From NCBI GenBank assembly GCA_002011125.2, contig MTMF02000008.1:71019-135018 (forward strand): a stretch of DNA of 64,000 bases, given 5' to 3'. The translations under genes were made by a program, and so were the position numbers. This document shows, in pieces, positions 25,615-34,645 of this stretch (its first letter is position 1; each line of letters starts with the position of its first letter). Under the pieces are notes generated by a model. That model saw only the letters and a list, made by a program, of their open reading frames with translations. It had not been told where the DNA came from and did no database searches. The stretch is from Candidatus Hydrothermarchaeum profundi (GTDB lineage: Archaea > Hydrothermarchaeota > Hydrothermarchaeia > Hydrothermarchaeales > Hydrothermarchaeaceae).

Positions 25615-26777
25615 TGTTTCCTAAATTAAAAGGATGCGCTCTTAAGAAGGCTGAAGGACTCTTCATATATGACTTTATTCGTGATGAACTGTATGAGGTA
25701 GATGAGGAAGCTTTTGATTTTTTGAAGTATTGTACAGGGAAAAACAAGCTTGAAGAAATCCCAAACTCTGATGAAGGAAAAGAAGTTTTGAAGTTTGCTT
25801 TAAGTGAAGGTCTTGTTGAAGATGATTTTGACGCAAATGCTCCAGAGCAGTACTCGGTCAAAAATAATCCTGCTCCTTCTTTAAGGTATCTACAGCTTCA
25901 TATAACTGAAAGGTGCAATCTAAACTGCAAGCATTGTTACCTTGGATCAAAAGGAATGCGGAGTTTAAATTTTGAAACAGCTACTAAAGCTATAAGAGAG
26001 TTTGGAGAAATCGGATGGAAACTATTGGTTACAGGAGGAGAACCTCTACTGTATGAGAGATTTTGGGATATCCTTTCCTATGCTAGCAAATTTCCGATTA
26101 GGGTTGAGGTCCTCAGCAACGGGACTCTTATCACAGATGAGATCGCTGAGAGAATGTCCAAGCATGTCCACTCTATACAGATTAGCTTGGATGGAATGAA
26201 AGAAGGGCATGAAGCCTTACGGGGTTTGGGCTCTTTTGAAAAGACTATTAGCGGTATAAAAGCTGCTAAAAAATATATTTCTGTATCAATAGCCACGATG
26301 ATACATGCAAAGAATATTAATGAATTTGATGACCTCAAGGAGTTGGTAGAGGACCTAGAAGCTGCTGAGTGGATGCTTGATGTACCCTCGCTAAAGGGGA
26401 ATTTATTGGAGAATAGAGGTTTGATACCTAAGAAATCTGACGCTGTAAGAATCTATAAAAATTATGGATATGGAGGGGGAAGTCATTCTGGAGATGAAGA
26501 TTTTTCATGTGGCTCACATTTGTGTTCGATAGATGTAGATGGAAATGTTACGAAATGTGGTTTTTTCTCAAGTAGCGTTGGAAAAATAGGAACTAAGCCT
26601 TTGCTAAAATGCTGGCATGAAATTGTTGAAAAGTACCTTCCAAAGCTAAACTCGTTGGAGTGCAAGAATTGCGAATACCTATATGAGTGTAGAGGGGGGT
26701 GCAGGTATAGAGCGGCTTTAGATAAAAATTTCACTGCGAAGGATCTCTTCATGTGCGATATTTATCTTAATAAATAA
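25614..26777 (+). CDS. RRE-SPASM radical SAM peptide maturase
   Basis: 387 residues. Residues 1-75 look like a PqqD-type RiPP recognition element (KKAEGLFIYDFIRDELYEVD, then a helix and EGLVEDDF). The radical SAM motif is CNLNCKHC (Cys101, 105, 108), with TGGEPLLYERF and SNGTLIT. The C-terminus is a SPASM domain (CSIDVDGNVTKCGFF, CKNCEYLYECRGGC, MCDIY) for auxiliary Fe-S clusters. Such enzymes crosslink or epimerise ribosomal peptides, so the upstream Cys peptide is the natural substrate candidate. Heme d1 or PQQ-like roles are less likely given the context. Confidence 0.82.
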   Translation: MFPKLKGCALKKAEGLFIYDFIRDELYEVDEEAFDFLKYCTGKNKLEEIPNSDEGKEVLKFALSEGLVEDDFDANAPEQYSVKNNPAPSLRYLQLHITERCNLNCKHCYLGSKGMRSLNFETATKAIREFGEIGWKLLVTGGEPLLYERFWDILSYASKFPIRVEVLSNGTLITDEIAERMSKHVHSIQISLDGMKEGHEALRGLGSFEKTISGIKAAKKYISVSIATMIHAKNINEFDDLKELVEDLEAAEWMLDVPSLKGNLLENRGLIPKKSDAVRIYKNYGYGGGSHSGDEDFSCGSHLCSIDVDGNVTKCGFFSSSVGKIGTKPLLKCWHEIVEKYLPKLNSLECKNCEYLYECRGGCRYRAALDKNFTAKDLFMCDIYLNK

Positions 26778-26831
26778 TTGTTGCTTTAAGTCCCCGTAAG
26801 AATAATAAATCATTTAAGCCAAATTTCAAAT

Positions 26832-27785
26832 ATGCTGAAAGAAATTTATGATATAGCAATAATTGGAAGCGGCCCAGTTGGACTAGCCTCTGCCATGTAT
26901 GCAGGAAGACTGGACATGAAAACTGTGGTCTTTGGGGACCTTTTAGGGGGTGCAATCACTTTAACGGATATTGTGGAAAATTATCCAGGATTTAAAAGTA
27001 TATCAGGCTCTGAATTGGCAGATAGGTTAATAGAGCATGCCAAGGAGTACAACGCCGAGTTTATAGAGGGAATGGTTGAAAGAGTTGAGCCATATGAAGA
27101 TGTTTATCGCCTTATCTCTAGAGGAGATAAATATTTCTCTAAAACGGTTCTTTTTGCGACAGGTACAAAACATAGGAAGCTTGAAGTCCCTGGTTCTGAA
27201 AAATTTGAAAGAAGAGGGGTGCATTATTGCGCCTTATGCGATGGTCCACTCTATAAGGACAAAAAAGTTGGCGTGGTTGGAGGTAGTGATTCAGCCGCTA
27301 AGGAAGCGTTACTTTTAGAAAAATATGCTAACGAGGTCTATATAATCTACCGGGGAGAAAAGATACATCCAGAGCCAGTAAATGCTAAAAGGATTGAAAA
27401 AAGTTCAAAGATCAAGATAATAACAAAGACAAACATCATAGGACTGGAGGGAGGAGATACTCTGAGCAGAATATTGCTCGATAGGGAATATAATGGGCAA
27501 AAGGAACTTGAGCTAGACGGTCTTTTCGTAGCTATCGGTGGGATACCACGCTCAGAGCTTGCTATACCATTAGGCGTGGCAGTTAATAAGAAAGGCGAAA
27601 TAAAAATAGATAGAGCTGGAAGAACCAATATCGAAGGAATATTCGCAGCCGGTGATGTTGTAGATTCAGAATTTAAGCAAGCCATCACAGGTATAGGTGA
27701 AGGGGTTGCGGCAGTATATCAGGCTTACCGGTATATTAACGAGAAGGAGTTTGTCTGTACATGCTTGGATGAAGAATACCTCTAA
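26832..27785 (+). CDS. trxB: Thioredoxin reductase
   Basis: 317 residues. FAD motif IIGSGPVGLASAMYAGR at the N-terminus, the redox-active pair CALC (Cys133, 136) in YCALCDGPLYKDKK, a second nucleotide motif GVVGGSDSAAKEAL, and the C-terminal FAAGDVV FAD contact. It reduces thioredoxin with NAD(P)H. GGSDSA replaces the usual GGGDSA, and YRGEK stands where NADPH-specific enzymes have HRR, so cofactor preference may differ. A C-terminal CTC is extra. Confidence 0.88.
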   Translation: MLKEIYDIAIIGSGPVGLASAMYAGRLDMKTVVFGDLLGGAITLTDIVENYPGFKSISGSELADRLIEHAKEYNAEFIEGMVERVEPYEDVYRLISRGDKYFSKTVLFATGTKHRKLEVPGSEKFERRGVHYCALCDGPLYKDKKVGVVGGSDSAAKEALLLEKYANEVYIIYRGEKIHPEPVNAKRIEKSSKIKIITKTNIIGLEGGDTLSRILLDREYNGQKELELDGLFVAIGGIPRSELAIPLGVAVNKKGEIKIDRAGRTNIEGIFAAGDVVDSEFKQAITGIGEGVAAVYQAYRYINEKEFVCTCLDEEYL

Positions 27786-27790
27786 ATTTT

Positions 27791-29173
27791 TTATTTTAGT
27801 GGTCCTCTAAGTTTTTCTTCAAAAATTTTCAGAACCTCATCTCTTTTCATCAAGCCTTTCTCTACAACTACCTCTATAACAGATTTTCCCTCTCTAAGGG
27901 CTTCCTTTGCAACCTCTGCTGCTTTCATGTACCCTATATAAGGTGTTAATGCAGTTGCAAGAGAGGGATTTTTCTCAAGGTATAAGCTACATTTTTCAAC
28001 ATTAGCTGTTATGCCTCTAACGCACTTCTTCTCAAATACTGGCAGGTAATTTACAAGTAAATCAATTGAAAAATGAAGATTGTGATTTATTACTGGAGCA
28101 AATACATTTAGATCTATCTGGCCAGCCTGCTCTGCTAGAGATACAGTAAGATCGTTGCCTATTATCTGGAAAGCCACCATGTTCAAGCATTCAGCCATAA
28201 CCGGGTTAACTTTTCCAGGCATAATCGAAGACCCTGGCTGGACTGGAGGTAAAGTAATTTCAGCTAGCCCAGTAACAGGTCCTGAACTCAGCAGTCTAAG
28301 GTCATTTGCTATTCTAGTAAGCTCTATCGCGAGATCCCTTAGTGATCCAGAAAAGGCTACAGCAGAAGAGAAACTCTGGAGTCCTTCTCTCGGATCTCTT
28401 GCTGGTCTTAAATCAAGGGCCGTCATTTCTCTAAGTTTTTCGATCACTAAAGTTCGATATTTAGGGTGACTGTTTAGGCCTGTTCCAACAGCAGTTCCAC
28501 CTAAAGCTATTTCTTCTAGATCCTTACTCTTTTCTTTAATTCGGTCTGTACATCTTCTTATGGCAGAAGCATAGGCATAGAATTCTTGGCCCAGCGTTAT
28601 GGGAACAGCGTCCTGTAAGTGCGTTCTTCCTGATTTAACTATGTCTCGAAATTCTTTTCCTTTTTTCTCAAATGCATCAGCTAAGCTTTCTAAGGTTTCG
28701 AGCAGTTTGGGTATTCTAAATAGGATTGAAAGGCACATGGCACTTGGAAATGTATCATTACTGGACTGGGCCATATTCACATGGTCATTAGGACCGATTA
28801 TCTCATACTTACCTTTTTTTTCTCCAAGTATCTCCAATGCCCTATTTGCAATGACCTCGTTGACGTTCATATTAAATGAGGTTCCAGCTCCCGCCTGATA
28901 TACATCGACTACAAATTGGTCTTGGAATTTTCCATCTAAAATTTCGTTACATGCATTTACGATGGCGTCTCCTTTCTTTTTATCTAGCTGCCCTAACTCC
29001 ATATTAGTAAGACATGCTGCCTTTTTTATCATTACATAAGCTCTTATCATCGCAGGATGCACTTTTAACCCGCTCACAGGGAAATTCTCTAATGCACGTT
29101 GAGTTTGTATCCCATAATAAGCGTCTTCAGGGATCTCTTTTTTTCCAAGAGGATCTTCTTCAATCCTTACCAT
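27791..29173 (-). CDS. aspA: Aspartate ammonia-lyase / class II fumarase family protein
   Basis: 460 residues of the fumarase/aspartase superfamily. It has IPEDAYYGIQTQRALENFPVSG, GAGTSFNMNVNEVIANRA, SGRTHLQDAVPITLGQE, and the signature GSSIMPGKVNP with the catalytic Ser loop. YYG and NMNVNEVIANRA favour aspartase, while QSSNDTFPSA looks more like fumarase C, so the substrate (aspartate or malate) is not certain. It converges on trxB. Confidence 0.8.
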   Translation of the reverse strand: MVRIEEDPLGKKEIPEDAYYGIQTQRALENFPVSGLKVHPAMIRAYVMIKKAACLTNMELGQLDKKKGDAIVNACNEILDGKFQDQFVVDVYQAGAGTSFNMNVNEVIANRALEILGEKKGKYEIIGPNDHVNMAQSSNDTFPSAMCLSILFRIPKLLETLESLADAFEKKGKEFRDIVKSGRTHLQDAVPITLGQEFYAYASAIRRCTDRIKEKSKDLEEIALGGTAVGTGLNSHPKYRTLVIEKLREMTALDLRPARDPREGLQSFSSAVAFSGSLRDLAIELTRIANDLRLLSSGPVTGLAEITLPPVQPGSSIMPGKVNPVMAECLNMVAFQIIGNDLTVSLAEQAGQIDLNVFAPVINHNLHFSIDLLVNYLPVFEKKCVRGITANVEKCSLYLEKNPSLATALTPYIGYMKAAEVAKEALREGKSVIEVVVEKGLMKRDEVLKIFEEKLRGPLK

Positions 29174-29218
29174 ACCATTCGTTTTATTAAAAGAGGTTTT
29201 ATATTTTTTGATGCGGTA

Positions 29219-29632
29219 TTACATAAGTAGCATTGCAGCGATGCCTCTAATAACATCCTTCTGTGAGATTATCCCGACAATTTTATCGTTTTCTTTAACA
29301 AGGAGATGTCTAACATTTTTTTTCTTCATAAGTTTAAAAGCATCAAATAGGTCTGAAGACGGGGGTATTGTTATCAGGTTGGTCGACATTAATCCTGCGA
29401 CCCCCTTGGGATTCCCTCCATGATACGCCAATCTCACAAAATCCTTATCAGTGACTATCCCTATTATTTTGTCATCTTTTTTTACCACTACGCTGCTAAT
29501 GCTATTCTTTAACATAGCCTCAGCGGCATCACTAACAAGTACGTTTGGCGGTACTGAGATGATATTCTCGACCATAACATCCGAGACCTTTATTATCCCC
29601 CCGTTCAACAATTTTTTCTCCATGACATTCAT
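29219..29632 (-). CDS. CBS-domain pair protein
   Basis: 137 residues made of two CBS motifs (VSDVMVENIISVPPNVLVSD and GLMSTNLITIPPSSDLFDAF), each ending with the usual GIVTDKDFVR or GIISQKDVIRGI. Such tandem CBS modules bind adenosine nucleotides and regulate partners. GGAGGAGAAAT precedes the ATG. No partner enzyme is fused. Confidence 0.85.
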   Translation of the reverse strand: MNVMEKKLLNGGIIKVSDVMVENIISVPPNVLVSDAAEAMLKNSISSVVVKKDDKIIGIVTDKDFVRLAYHGGNPKGVAGLMSTNLITIPPSSDLFDAFKLMKKKNVRHLLVKENDKIVGIISQKDVIRGIAAMLLM

Positions 29633-29654
29633 ATTTCTCCTCCTATTAATATAT

Positions 29655-31409
29655 TTACTCTTCTATCCTTTTAAGCTGCGCTTTATACATTTCCACAATT
29701 TCTTCGACAGTAGTACAATCTTCTGGGCTTTTATCTTGACGCCATCTTCCTGTGAATCTTGGAAATCTAATGGCTATTCCAAATCCTTCTTTTACTTCAC
29801 CGTAGGCAGATGTATGAGTAGGGCTTAAAGTAAGCTCGTCTCCTATAATTTCTATGACTAAGGCGGGAGTGAACCATATGTCAGCTTCCATTTGGCTATC
29901 TACTCGCGGATGGACATGCTCTATCTTGTAGGGAGAAAGCATTTCAGGTAACTTTTCAAGATCTTCGTCGGTAAAGCCGGATCCAACTTTGCAGATCGTT
30001 GTGAAAACGTCTCTTTTTCTATTGTAAACAGCTGCAAGAAGGGCTCCGTATACACCTGACCTTCTCCCTCTTCCTGTGAAGGCTCCTACAATAACTGCGT
30101 CTATAGGCTCAATCATCTTAGATTGATATGAGCGCTTTAGTTTTATCCAGAGCCATCCTCTAGCCCCCGCCTGGTAAACTCCTTTTTCAGATTTTAGTAT
30201 TAATCCTTCGCAGCCTGCAGCTATAGCTTTTTCAAAGAATTCTTCTACTTCTTTAGGGTCATCTGTTATTAATGCCTCTGCCAGTCTAAATTCATCTGAT
30301 TCTTTGACAGATTTCTTAAGAGCCTCCCTACGCTCGATGTAGGGCGCTTGAGTTAAGTCTCTCCCATCAATATATAGGGCATCAAACAAGAATAAGTTTA
30401 CAGGGAACTTTTCTGCAGCCTCCTCTATGCCATATTTCCGCCTCCTATGCATTAGTAGCTGGAAGGGGAGGAGTTCCCCGGTTTCGGGGTTAACTGCCAC
30501 AGCTTCGCCTTCAATTATGGCTTCTTTGGCTTTAATATTTTTTTTCGATAATTCAAGTAGGTCAGGGTACTGGGATGTTATATTTTCAAGGCGCCTAGTG
30601 AATAGCGTTACTTCATCGTTATATTTATGGATCTGCACTCTTTCTCCGTCATATTTCCACTCGCATGCAGCTCGTCCACCAAGCTTCTCTAGTATTTCTT
30701 CAGCTGTTGAAAGCCTCTGAGCCAGCATCATTCTTATCGGTCTGCCTACTTTTACATGATATTTCTCAATAGCATCAATGCCGTAGTTTGCGAGGGTCTT
30801 GGCTACATCACCTAAATCAGATGTAAGGTTATATGCCCTCTCTACGGCTTCCCTTTTACCTTTATCTCCTGCAAAGCTGATTGTTAGAGCATCTAGGATA
30901 GTCATATCTGCGATGCCTAGTCTCAACTTACCAGTTACCATTCGGAGAAGATATTTTGCTTCTTTTGGACTAGCATCGCTAAGTAGGCCTGAGAGTAGCT
31001 TCATCTTTAAGTCTTGGCTGCCAGGGCCGGTTGATCTTGCAATCTTGTCCAGCTTATCATATACCTCAGCTATATCTAGTGGCTTAGCGAATAGGGACGC
31101 TTGGGTCTTTCTCTTAGCGAGTTCTTCTGCGGTTAGCCCTAAGTCTCCTTTTTCTCTTAGCACTTTCATTACTTCATCTTGAGATATGCCGTAAGCCTTA
31201 GAAATGGCTTTTACTGCTAGCTTCTCAGCTATTCCAAGATTTACATCTACGAAATCTGGGTAAAGTTTTCCTTGAGTCATATATACAACCTTGTCCAGCA
31301 GTTCAACAGGGGTCCGCCTGAAAAATTCAACTAGGTAGTCAGTCATCTCTAGACGCTTAGTTGTTCCTTCTATTTTCTCATAAACTTCAACTAGTTCTGC
31401 AAATCTCAA
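29655..31409 (-). CDS. lig: ATP-dependent DNA ligase
   Basis: 584 residues, the normal archaeal length. An N-terminal DNA-binding helical domain (1-220) is followed by the adenylation domain with the nucleophile Lys252 in EWKYDGERVQIH, FTRRLENITSQYP, EGEAVAV, GLILKS and WIKLKRSY, then the OB domain. It seals nicks in replication and repair. The start overlaps the end of the cyclo-ligase-like gene by 4 bases, so the two are co-transcribed. Confidence 0.95.
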   Translation of the reverse strand: MRFAELVEVYEKIEGTTKRLEMTDYLVEFFRRTPVELLDKVVYMTQGKLYPDFVDVNLGIAEKLAVKAISKAYGISQDEVMKVLREKGDLGLTAEELAKRKTQASLFAKPLDIAEVYDKLDKIARSTGPGSQDLKMKLLSGLLSDASPKEAKYLLRMVTGKLRLGIADMTILDALTISFAGDKGKREAVERAYNLTSDLGDVAKTLANYGIDAIEKYHVKVGRPIRMMLAQRLSTAEEILEKLGGRAACEWKYDGERVQIHKYNDEVTLFTRRLENITSQYPDLLELSKKNIKAKEAIIEGEAVAVNPETGELLPFQLLMHRRRKYGIEEAAEKFPVNLFLFDALYIDGRDLTQAPYIERREALKKSVKESDEFRLAEALITDDPKEVEEFFEKAIAAGCEGLILKSEKGVYQAGARGWLWIKLKRSYQSKMIEPIDAVIVGAFTGRGRRSGVYGALLAAVYNRKRDVFTTICKVGSGFTDEDLEKLPEMLSPYKIEHVHPRVDSQMEADIWFTPALVIEIIGDELTLSPTHTSAYGEVKEGFGIAIRFPRFTGRWRQDKSPEDCTTVEEIVEMYKAQLKRIEE

Positions 31410-32065
31410 TTTTTCACCCTAATTACTCTTTTTGGAGTTGTAATTATATCAACTTCTTGGTCGTGCGGTTCCCATGGAATCTTCTTCACTATTTGAAGCT
31501 CATGAACTGTAGTAGCTACTGGTATATTGCCGTACTTCTCTTTTATCATAGCGATTTCTCTATCACCATATCCTCCTCCTTTTCCAAGCCTCCTACCTTT
31601 AAGGTCTACTGCTACACATCCTGTGACTATCAAATCTACCGGTGGAAGCTCTTTTATTTTTTCTCCAAGCTTAAATGCGCCCCTTATGGTTGATGCAAAC
31701 TCTTCTTTTCCTCCGACCCTCTCAGGCTCTATTTTTAAATAGCCCTCCTTCAATTTAGGCGTTGCCATAAGCAATGTCTTTTTATCTTTTAATGCCAATT
31801 CTCTGACTTTCTTCTGGGCGTAGTCAGGGTTAGCAACAATAACCTCGGATTCCTCCCATTCCCCAATTGATGCTAGCATTTTCGCAGCTTTACCGCTACC
31901 TTCAAAGTTAGGTATTCTTCCTCTGACCGGCAGAGGGAACCTTGCAACTCCTTTCTTTTCAAGGGTTTCCCAGATTTTTTCTCTGAGTTTTTGTTTTTCT
32001 TCCAACTTTCTTTTTCCTTTTGCCTGTAGTCTCTTAAAAAATCTATTAGCATCACTTAAAAACAT
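31406..32065 (-). CDS. 5-formyltetrahydrofolate cyclo-ligase-like protein
   Basis: About 219 residues from an ATG at 32065; an upstream TTG is possible. It carries family motifs LREKIWETLEKKGVARF, DLIVTGCVAVD, RLGKGGGYGDREIAM and VATTVHELQIVKKIPWEPHD. In bacteria the family converts 5-formyl-THF to methenyl-THF; many archaeal members lack known folate use, so the substrate is uncertain. It lies upstream of the ligase gene. Confidence 0.8.
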   Translation of the reverse strand: MFLSDANRFFKRLQAKGKRKLEEKQKLREKIWETLEKKGVARFPLPVRGRIPNFEGSGKAAKMLASIGEWEESEVIVANPDYAQKKVRELALKDKKTLLMATPKLKEGYLKIEPERVGGKEEFASTIRGAFKLGEKIKELPPVDLIVTGCVAVDLKGRRLGKGGGYGDREIAMIKEKYGNIPVATTVHELQIVKKIPWEPHDQEVDIITTPKRVIRVKN

Positions 32066-32148
32066 TATGGAGTTTTTCAAATATTAGAAAAGCAGTCACT
32101 AACCATTATCCAAAATATTATATCTAATGGCATAAGAACCATTACACT

Positions 32149-33345
32149 ATGGTGAGATATCCAGATCGTAGAGGAAGATTCGGGCCTTATGGTGGGCGGT
32201 ATATACCTGAAGTACTAATGCCCGCTGTGGTTGAATTAGCAAGGGAATATGCAGAGGCAAAAAAGGATAAAAAATTTCAGGATAAGCTCAAATATTACTT
32301 AAAGGAATACGCGGGTAGACCGACACCTCTAACATACTGTGAAAATCTCAGTAGAGAGGTAGGAGTTAAAATCTATTTAAAAAGAGAAGATTTAGCGCAT
32401 ACAGGGGCTCATAAAATAAATAATACCCTTGGACAAGCTCTACTAGCTAAGCGTATGGGGAAGAAAAGAATAATAGCGGAAACAGGTGCAGGGCAGCATG
32501 GTGTAGCTACAGCTACAGCAGCTGCAGCAGTAGGTCTAGAGTGTGAAATATATATGGGCACCGAGGATATGGAAAGGCAAAAAATGAATGTTTTTAGAAT
32601 GCGGCTTTTAGGTGCTGAAGTTACGCCTGTTAAATCTGGTTCAAGGACGTTAAAGGATGCTATAAACGAGGCCCTTCGAGACTGGCTTACAAATGTAGAG
32701 ACTACCCATTATTTGTTAGGGTCCGTGCTGGGTCCTCACCCCTACCCCATGATGATTAGAGATTTTCAAAGGGTAATAGGGAAGGAGGCGAAGAAACAAA
32801 TCTTAAAGAAAGAAGGACGTTTGCCGAATTTCATAGTCGCTTGTGTTGGTGGAGGAAGCAATGCTATTGGGATATTTTATGATTTCTTAAAGTATAAAGA
32901 AGTTAAATTAGTTGGAGTTGAGGCTGGAGGGGAAGGAATTACAACTGGAAAGCATGCGGCGAGATTTGCATCCAATAAAAATGGTAGGAAGGGTGTTTTA
33001 CATGGAACTTTAACTTATGTATTACAGGATAAATATGGCCAAATTTTACCTACGCACAGTGTTTCTGCAGGACTAGACTATCCGGCAGTAGGCCCTGAGC
33101 ATTCTTGGTTAAGAGAGATAGGGAGAACAGAGTATCACTACGCTACCGATGCTGAGGCATTAGGGGCATTCCATATTCTCTCAGAAAAAGAAGGCATAAT
33201 TCCGGCGCTTGAGTCTGCGCATGCTGTTGCATGGGTTTTAAAAAACAAAAATAAATTTAACAAGGAGGATATCATACTCATCAATCTATCGGGAAGAGGC
33301 GACAAGGACGTTGAGGCAGTAGCTAAGCGAGAAGGAGTACTTTAA
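32149..33345 (+). CDS. trpB: Tryptophan synthase beta subunit (TrpB1 type)
   Basis: 398 residues. The N-terminus [17 protein letters not shown] and the PLP Lys in [23 protein letters not shown] are standard, with GGGSNAIG for phosphate binding and ESAHA near the C-terminus. It condenses indole with serine to tryptophan. It is the conventional form that pairs with TrpA, but no trpA is adjacent. A TATA-like stretch lies about 25-30 bases upstream. Confidence 0.95.
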   Translation: MVRYPDRRGRFGPYGGRYIPEVLMPAVVELAREYAEAKKDKKFQDKLKYYLKEYAGRPTPLTYCENLSREVGVKIYLKREDLAHTGAHKINNTLGQALLAKRMGKKRIIAETGAGQHGVATATAAAAVGLECEIYMGTEDMERQKMNVFRMRLLGAEVTPVKSGSRTLKDAINEALRDWLTNVETTHYLLGSVLGPHPYPMMIRDFQRVIGKEAKKQILKKEGRLPNFIVACVGGGSNAIGIFYDFLKYKEVKLVGVEAGGEGITTGKHAARFASNKNGRKGVLHGTLTYVLQDKYGQILPTHSVSAGLDYPAVGPEHSWLREIGRTEYHYATDAEALGAFHILSEKEGIIPALESAHAVAWVLKNKNKFNKEDIILINLSGRGDKDVEAVAKREGVL

Positions 33346-33376
33346 TCATATGATTGTTTAGTATTTTAAGAAAGAG

Positions 33377-34123
33377 ATGTATTTTGAAGTTGCTCCAACA
33401 GCGGAATCTGCTAAAAAATTTTTAGAAGAGCAGAGCCCAAAGTCGATGATCCTTATAATCGGAGATTGTAGAGTAAAGTACCGGGGGAGGGCAAAGTCGT
33501 TTCTAGATTTTGGAGAAAGACTCGTAGTAATTAAAAGAGATAAATCGATTATGGTTCAGCGAGATACAAAGTGTGAGCCAGTTAACTGGCAGCCTCCTGG
33601 AAGTGTGATTGAATACGGCTGTAATGATGAATTTCTAGTGATCTACGCATTCAGAAATAACCCTCCTGAAAAAATGAGGATTGAGTTTAGAAAGATAAAA
33701 ATGGTTTTATCTACCGTGCTACAGGATTATGCTCCCCTAAATGTTGTAGGTATGGAAACGTCATATGTAGGGAAGATAATGGAAGACCCAGCGATAATAG
33801 AGGAGGGATTCCACATTTATAAAAAGGAAAAAAGAACAGCGTCAGGTTCTATTGACATCTACGGTGTTGATAGCAAGGGAGTCCCTGTTATTGTTGAAGT
33901 AAAACGCAGTCAAGTCACTCCCTTGGCGGTCACCCAGCTAGAAGCGTACGTACTTGACCTAAAAAGAAAAAACCCTGAAGTTGAAGTGAGAGGTATACTG
34001 GTTGCTCCGCGCATTCCAAAGATGGTCAAGAACTTGCTAAGAGAGAAAGGACTTGAGTTTAAGGAAGTCGGATGGGAGTTTGAACTGCCGGATGAGAAGC
34101 AAAAAAGTTTATTAGAGTTTTAG
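33377..34123 (+). CDS. nucS: Endonuclease NucS (EndoMS, mismatch-specific)
   Basis: 248 residues. The N-terminal beta domain contains CRVKYRGRAKSFLDFGERLVVIK (split at the Gly-Arg), for DNA binding and dimerisation, and the C-terminal RecB-like domain has GSIDIYGVD, VIVEVKRSQ and TQLEAYVLD, giving the D...ExK...Q metal site. It cleaves both strands at mismatches or acts on flaps. The usual C-terminal PCNA-interacting tail is represented weakly (QKSLLEF). Confidence 0.92.
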   Translation: MYFEVAPTAESAKKFLEEQSPKSMILIIGDCRVKYRGRAKSFLDFGERLVVIKRDKSIMVQRDTKCEPVNWQPPGSVIEYGCNDEFLVIYAFRNNPPEKMRIEFRKIKMVLSTVLQDYAPLNVVGMETSYVGKIMEDPAIIEEGFHIYKKEKRTASGSIDIYGVDSKGVPVIVEVKRSQVTPLAVTQLEAYVLDLKRKNPEVEVRGILVAPRIPKMVKNLLREKGLEFKEVGWEFELPDEKQKSLLEF

Positions 34124-34165
34124 ATTATTCTATATAGGAGTATCTGAAGTATTGGAGGTATAGAG

Positions 34166-34462
34166 GTGAAGCCTAAGAAGAAAATATTTGACCTTTTTAA
34201 AATATTGCCAGAGAGGTCGGATGAGCCTGAGGTGCCTCTGGAGACTCGGAGATTATTAATAGATATGGCAAGAGAAGGCAAGCTCTCTCAGGATGAGATG
34301 GAGTATCTCAAGAAAAGAGGCATCATAGAGGATTTCCCTAAACCAGAATATACAGAGACAAGAGAGAAAAAAAACCTTACCTCTGAGGAGATAGAGGATA
34401 TAAAAAAGAGACTGGACTTTTTGGAGTCAGAGATCCGCAGGATAAGAAGACTTCTCGGGTAA
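34166..34462 (+). CDS. Hypothetical charged protein with C-terminal coiled coil
   Basis: 98 residues from a GTG preceded by GGAGGTATAGAG. A basic start (KPKKKIFDLFKILPERSD) leads to a helical segment and, at about 70-97, a coiled coil (EEIEDIKKRLDFLESEIRR). No family is recognised. It lies 42 bases after nucS in the same direction. Confidence 0.65.
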   Translation: MKPKKKIFDLFKILPERSDEPEVPLETRRLLIDMAREGKLSQDEMEYLKKRGIIEDFPKPEYTETREKKNLTSEEIEDIKKRLDFLESEIRRIRRLLG

Positions 34463-34475
34463 ATAGAAATTAATA

Positions 34476-34547
34476 GCAAAGGCAGGTTTTTTTGGATGAG
34501 GCGACATGCAAGTTATGTTCTTCTGCAGATAGCCGTCCCACCTTTGC
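34476..34547 (+). ncRNA. Candidate structured RNA upstream of the TrxB-like gene
   Basis: A 7-bp outer stem (GCAAAGG with CCTTTGC) continues after a 2x2 internal loop with GG/CC. Inside, GGA and TCC flank GGC/GCC pairing and an ACAT...ATGT hairpin, so a branched fold is possible over 72 bases. It lies in the 183-bp gap before the FAD oxidoreductase at 34646. A 22-codon frame starting inside (ATGAGGCGACATGC) is an alternative reading. The strand is inferred from neighbouring genes. Confidence 0.35.
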
Positions 34548-34645
34548 CGGTTTATTATAGATGATTTTCTAATATAAATAGTTTTGTATTTTAATGCACA
34601 ACTTGCTAACTATTGGGGGGACTATTTTGTAGGCGTTACAGTTAA

